Below, in pieces: positions 62,754 through 64,000 of a DNA stretch of 64,000 bases. The DNA lies in contig NZ_JAYGHP010000004.1 of assembly GCF_034932065.1 (NCBI RefSeq), positions 91,585-155,584 of the forward strand, in the 5' to 3' direction. A program made the position numbers and the translations under genes. The notes below the pieces were generated by a model. It made no database searches, was not told where the DNA came from, and worked only from the letters and a program-made list of their open reading frames with translations. Source of the DNA: Crocosphaera sp. UHCC 0190. GTDB taxonomy: Bacteria > Cyanobacteriota > Cyanobacteriia > Cyanobacteriales > Microcystaceae. Numbering within the stretch: the first letter of the stretch is position 1; every line of letters starts with the position of its first letter.

Positions 62754-63455
62754 TTACATTATATCCCCTGCTTGGGGACGTAACAAAACTTCTTCTGGTA
62801 CACAATGGGGAGATAGATTATAACAGGCATAAACAAGATCGGCCACGTCTTCGGGTTGAATAAAACGCTCAGGCGGTAAATCTGTCCCTTGCCAACTATC
62901 GGTTATGGTCGCACTGGGCAAAATAGCGGTTACTTTAATATTATGGGGTTTTAATTCTTCCCGCAGCACCTTAGAAAAGCCTAAGAGAGCAAATTTAGTA
63001 ATCGTATAAGAGCTACCTTTAGGATAGGGAATTAAACTAGCCACTGAACAGATATTAAAAATATGTCCTTGTTTTTGTTTCATAAATGGTTCTATCAACT
63101 CCCTGGTGAGATAATAGGCACTATAGACATTAGTTTGCATCATTAATTCTAGATTTCCCTCTGGTTCATCGTAGATTTGTCCTGGAATAAATAACCCGAC
63201 ATTATTCACCAGTACATCAATCATTAAACCTGTATCTTGAATAAATTGGGCAAACCGTTTTACTTCACTTTTTTGGGATAAATCAGCAGCAAAACAATGT
63301 AACTCTATCTCAGGATATTGGGCTTTCAGGGCTTCTAAATGAGAGGATTTTCGGGAACAAACCAAGGGAATAAAGCCCTCACTGACAAATTTTTCCAAAA
63401 TTGCCCGACCAATTCCTTTGCTACCACCTGTAATTACAATCGCTTTTTTCGTCAC
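62754..63455 (-). CDS. short-chain dehydrogenase/reductase
   Basis: A 233-residue classical SDR starting at GTG. The cofactor motif is TGGSKGIG (9-16), NNVG follows, and the catalytic Ser is in ICSVASL with the Tyr-x-x-x-Lys in SSYTITKFALLGFS. The Arg after the first strand (CSRK) suggests NADP preference. The closing segment FIQPEDVADLVYACYN resembles the sepiapterin-reductase-like group. Substrate unknown; it is paired with the glycosyltransferase. Confidence 0.87.
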   Translation of the reverse strand: MTKKAIVITGGSKGIGRAILEKFVSEGFIPLVCSRKSSHLEALKAQYPEIELHCFAADLSQKSEVKRFAQFIQDTGLMIDVLVNNVGLFIPGQIYDEPEGNLELMMQTNVYSAYYLTRELIEPFMKQKQGHIFNICSVASLIPYPKGSSYTITKFALLGFSKVLREELKPHNIKVTAILPSATITDSWQGTDLPPERFIQPEDVADLVYACYNLSPHCVPEEVLLRPQAGDIM

Positions 63456-63527
63456 CCCAGATCTCCCAAATAGTTTTAACTAGATTGAATGATACTACGA
63501 TTTCTGTTTTTCTCTCTTTGATATTCA

Positions 63528-63588
63528 GAACTTGTTATGCTAAATCAATACCGACCTAATAGTTTTACATAGTAGGTTCGGTATAGCC
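63528..63588 (-). repeat. short form of the TACCGAAC element
   Basis: Its reverse complement starts TACCGAACCTAC and differs from 28372-28399 at one base in 28; its other end, CATAACAAGTTC, matches 28534-28545. The two ends are 9 nt apart here but 120-odd nt apart at 28367, where three hairpins lie between them. Confidence 0.65.
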
Positions 63589-63592
63589 AATT

Positions 63593-64000
63593 TTAAGATC
63601 TTAATTTTCCTAACCATCGCCATAATTTTGCGCCCCATTCTTCTAAGCGATGAATGATTAAATCAAACCATTCTAAGACCCTAACTAATGGATGTTTGAT
63701 ATATCCGGTTGACTTGGCTTCAGTTTCTACCCAGTCTGATGAGACTTGCTCTATTTTATTTTTAGGGGAAGGTTGAATAATTGATGAGGGATTAGAAAAT
63801 GGTTTAACGAGAGATTTATTAACTTTTTTAGGGGCAGTAATTCCTTTTAAATTTGATTGACTCTTAGTTAAAGATTTAGAGGATTTTGGGGGGGCTAATT
63901 GACGTTCAATCTTTTTCTTTAAAGATTTTATCGGATTTTTGGGTAACTTTTCAGACTGGGGTAAAAATGCCGGAGAAATCGGGTTAGGGATATCCTCTAA
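63593..64000 (-). CDS. C-terminal part of an unknown protein, cut by the window edge
   Basis: The minus-strand frame is open from the right edge to TAA at 63593-63595 (135 codons). It has a basic, Ser/Pro/Lys-rich low-complexity part (e.g. PIKSLKKKIERQLAPPKSSK) and a conserved-looking end: SDWVETEAKSTGYIKHPLVR, VLEWFDLIIHRLEEWGAKLW, RWLGKLRS. The Trp-rich amphipathic C-terminus recurs in cyanobacterial proteins of unknown function. Upstream part lies outside. Confidence 0.6.
   Translation of the reverse strand, partial: LEDIPNPISPAFLPQSEKLPKNPIKSLKKKIERQLAPPKSSKSLTKSQSNLKGITAPKKVNKSLVKPFSNPSSIIQPSPKNKIEQVSSDWVETEAKSTGYIKHPLVRVLEWFDLIIHRLEEWGAKLWRWLGKLRS

Overview
The window is chromosomal DNA from a cyanobacterium, most likely a unicellular Crocosphaera/Cyanothece-type organism. 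Cyanobacterial marker genes are present: ndhO, btpA, a DUF1816 gene, a stand-alone PCP-reductase domain, an SLH-OprB porin, zwf-opcA, an SpkB-like kinase and a thylakoid-type VKOR-thioredoxin fusion. The octamer GCGATCGC (HIP1) occurs about thirty times where about one is expected by chance, and base composition is AT-rich. I saw no rRNA, tRNA, CRISPR array or intact transposase gene. The genus is an inference.

Layout. 1-5060: mdh (cut by the left edge)-ndhO, divergent pepA, a decayed small two-gene unit, VKOR-Trx and btpA. 5060-6760: a PEP-CTERM gene split by a 165-bp miniature element. 6780-18480: ychF, a broken Uma2 gene, two alpha/beta hydrolases, yidD, an iron-uptake-type porin, a PCP-reductase domain, recQ, serA and prmA. 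18780-28200: glycosyltransferase, amidotransferase, msrB, GST, a cyclic-2,3-diphosphoglycerate-synthetase-like protein, methyltransferase, DUF1816, purB, a second copy of the miniature element beside a frameshifted PEP-CTERM gene, and rplI. 28200-32200: a repeat-rich spacer, a KirBac channel fused head-to-tail to a decayed toxin-antitoxin pair, a third PEP-CTERM gene, small antitoxin-like genes and an M48 peptidase. 32500-37540: zwf-opcA behind a good NtcA-type promoter, a decayed TA locus and a HAF-repeat PEP-CTERM-like protein. 37700-50080: PhoX-like protein, methyltransferase-ABC exporter pair, amidase, lysS with a KTSC tail, SpkB-type kinase and mutS. 50090-64000: a CHAD gene bracketed by inverted 68-nt repeats, TPR lipoprotein, DUF1499, MidA, DUF2092 with a Q/R-rich secreted protein, small membrane proteins, an RND pump, a glycosyltransferase, an SDR enzyme and a gene cut by the right edge.

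Most genes are housekeeping and are not in long operons. Pairs that plausibly work together are ndhO-mdh, zwf-opcA, ABC exporter-methyltransferase and DUF2092-Q/R-rich protein. The unusual content lies between genes: at least six repeat families (palindromes with GTAGG ends, a GGCTCTCCCG miniature element, a 103-nt repeat, GGGGCGGG elements, a hairpin array inside a TACCGAAC element and 68-nt inverted repeats), several of which truncate or terminate genes. The strongest candidate for something undescribed is the pair of exosortase-type PEP-CTERM genes with an almost identical upstream box: a TTGACTT -35-like element followed by a run of 8-10 C and then GTGCTA-GGTTGCG. A weaker version lies at a third, decayed PEP-CTERM gene.
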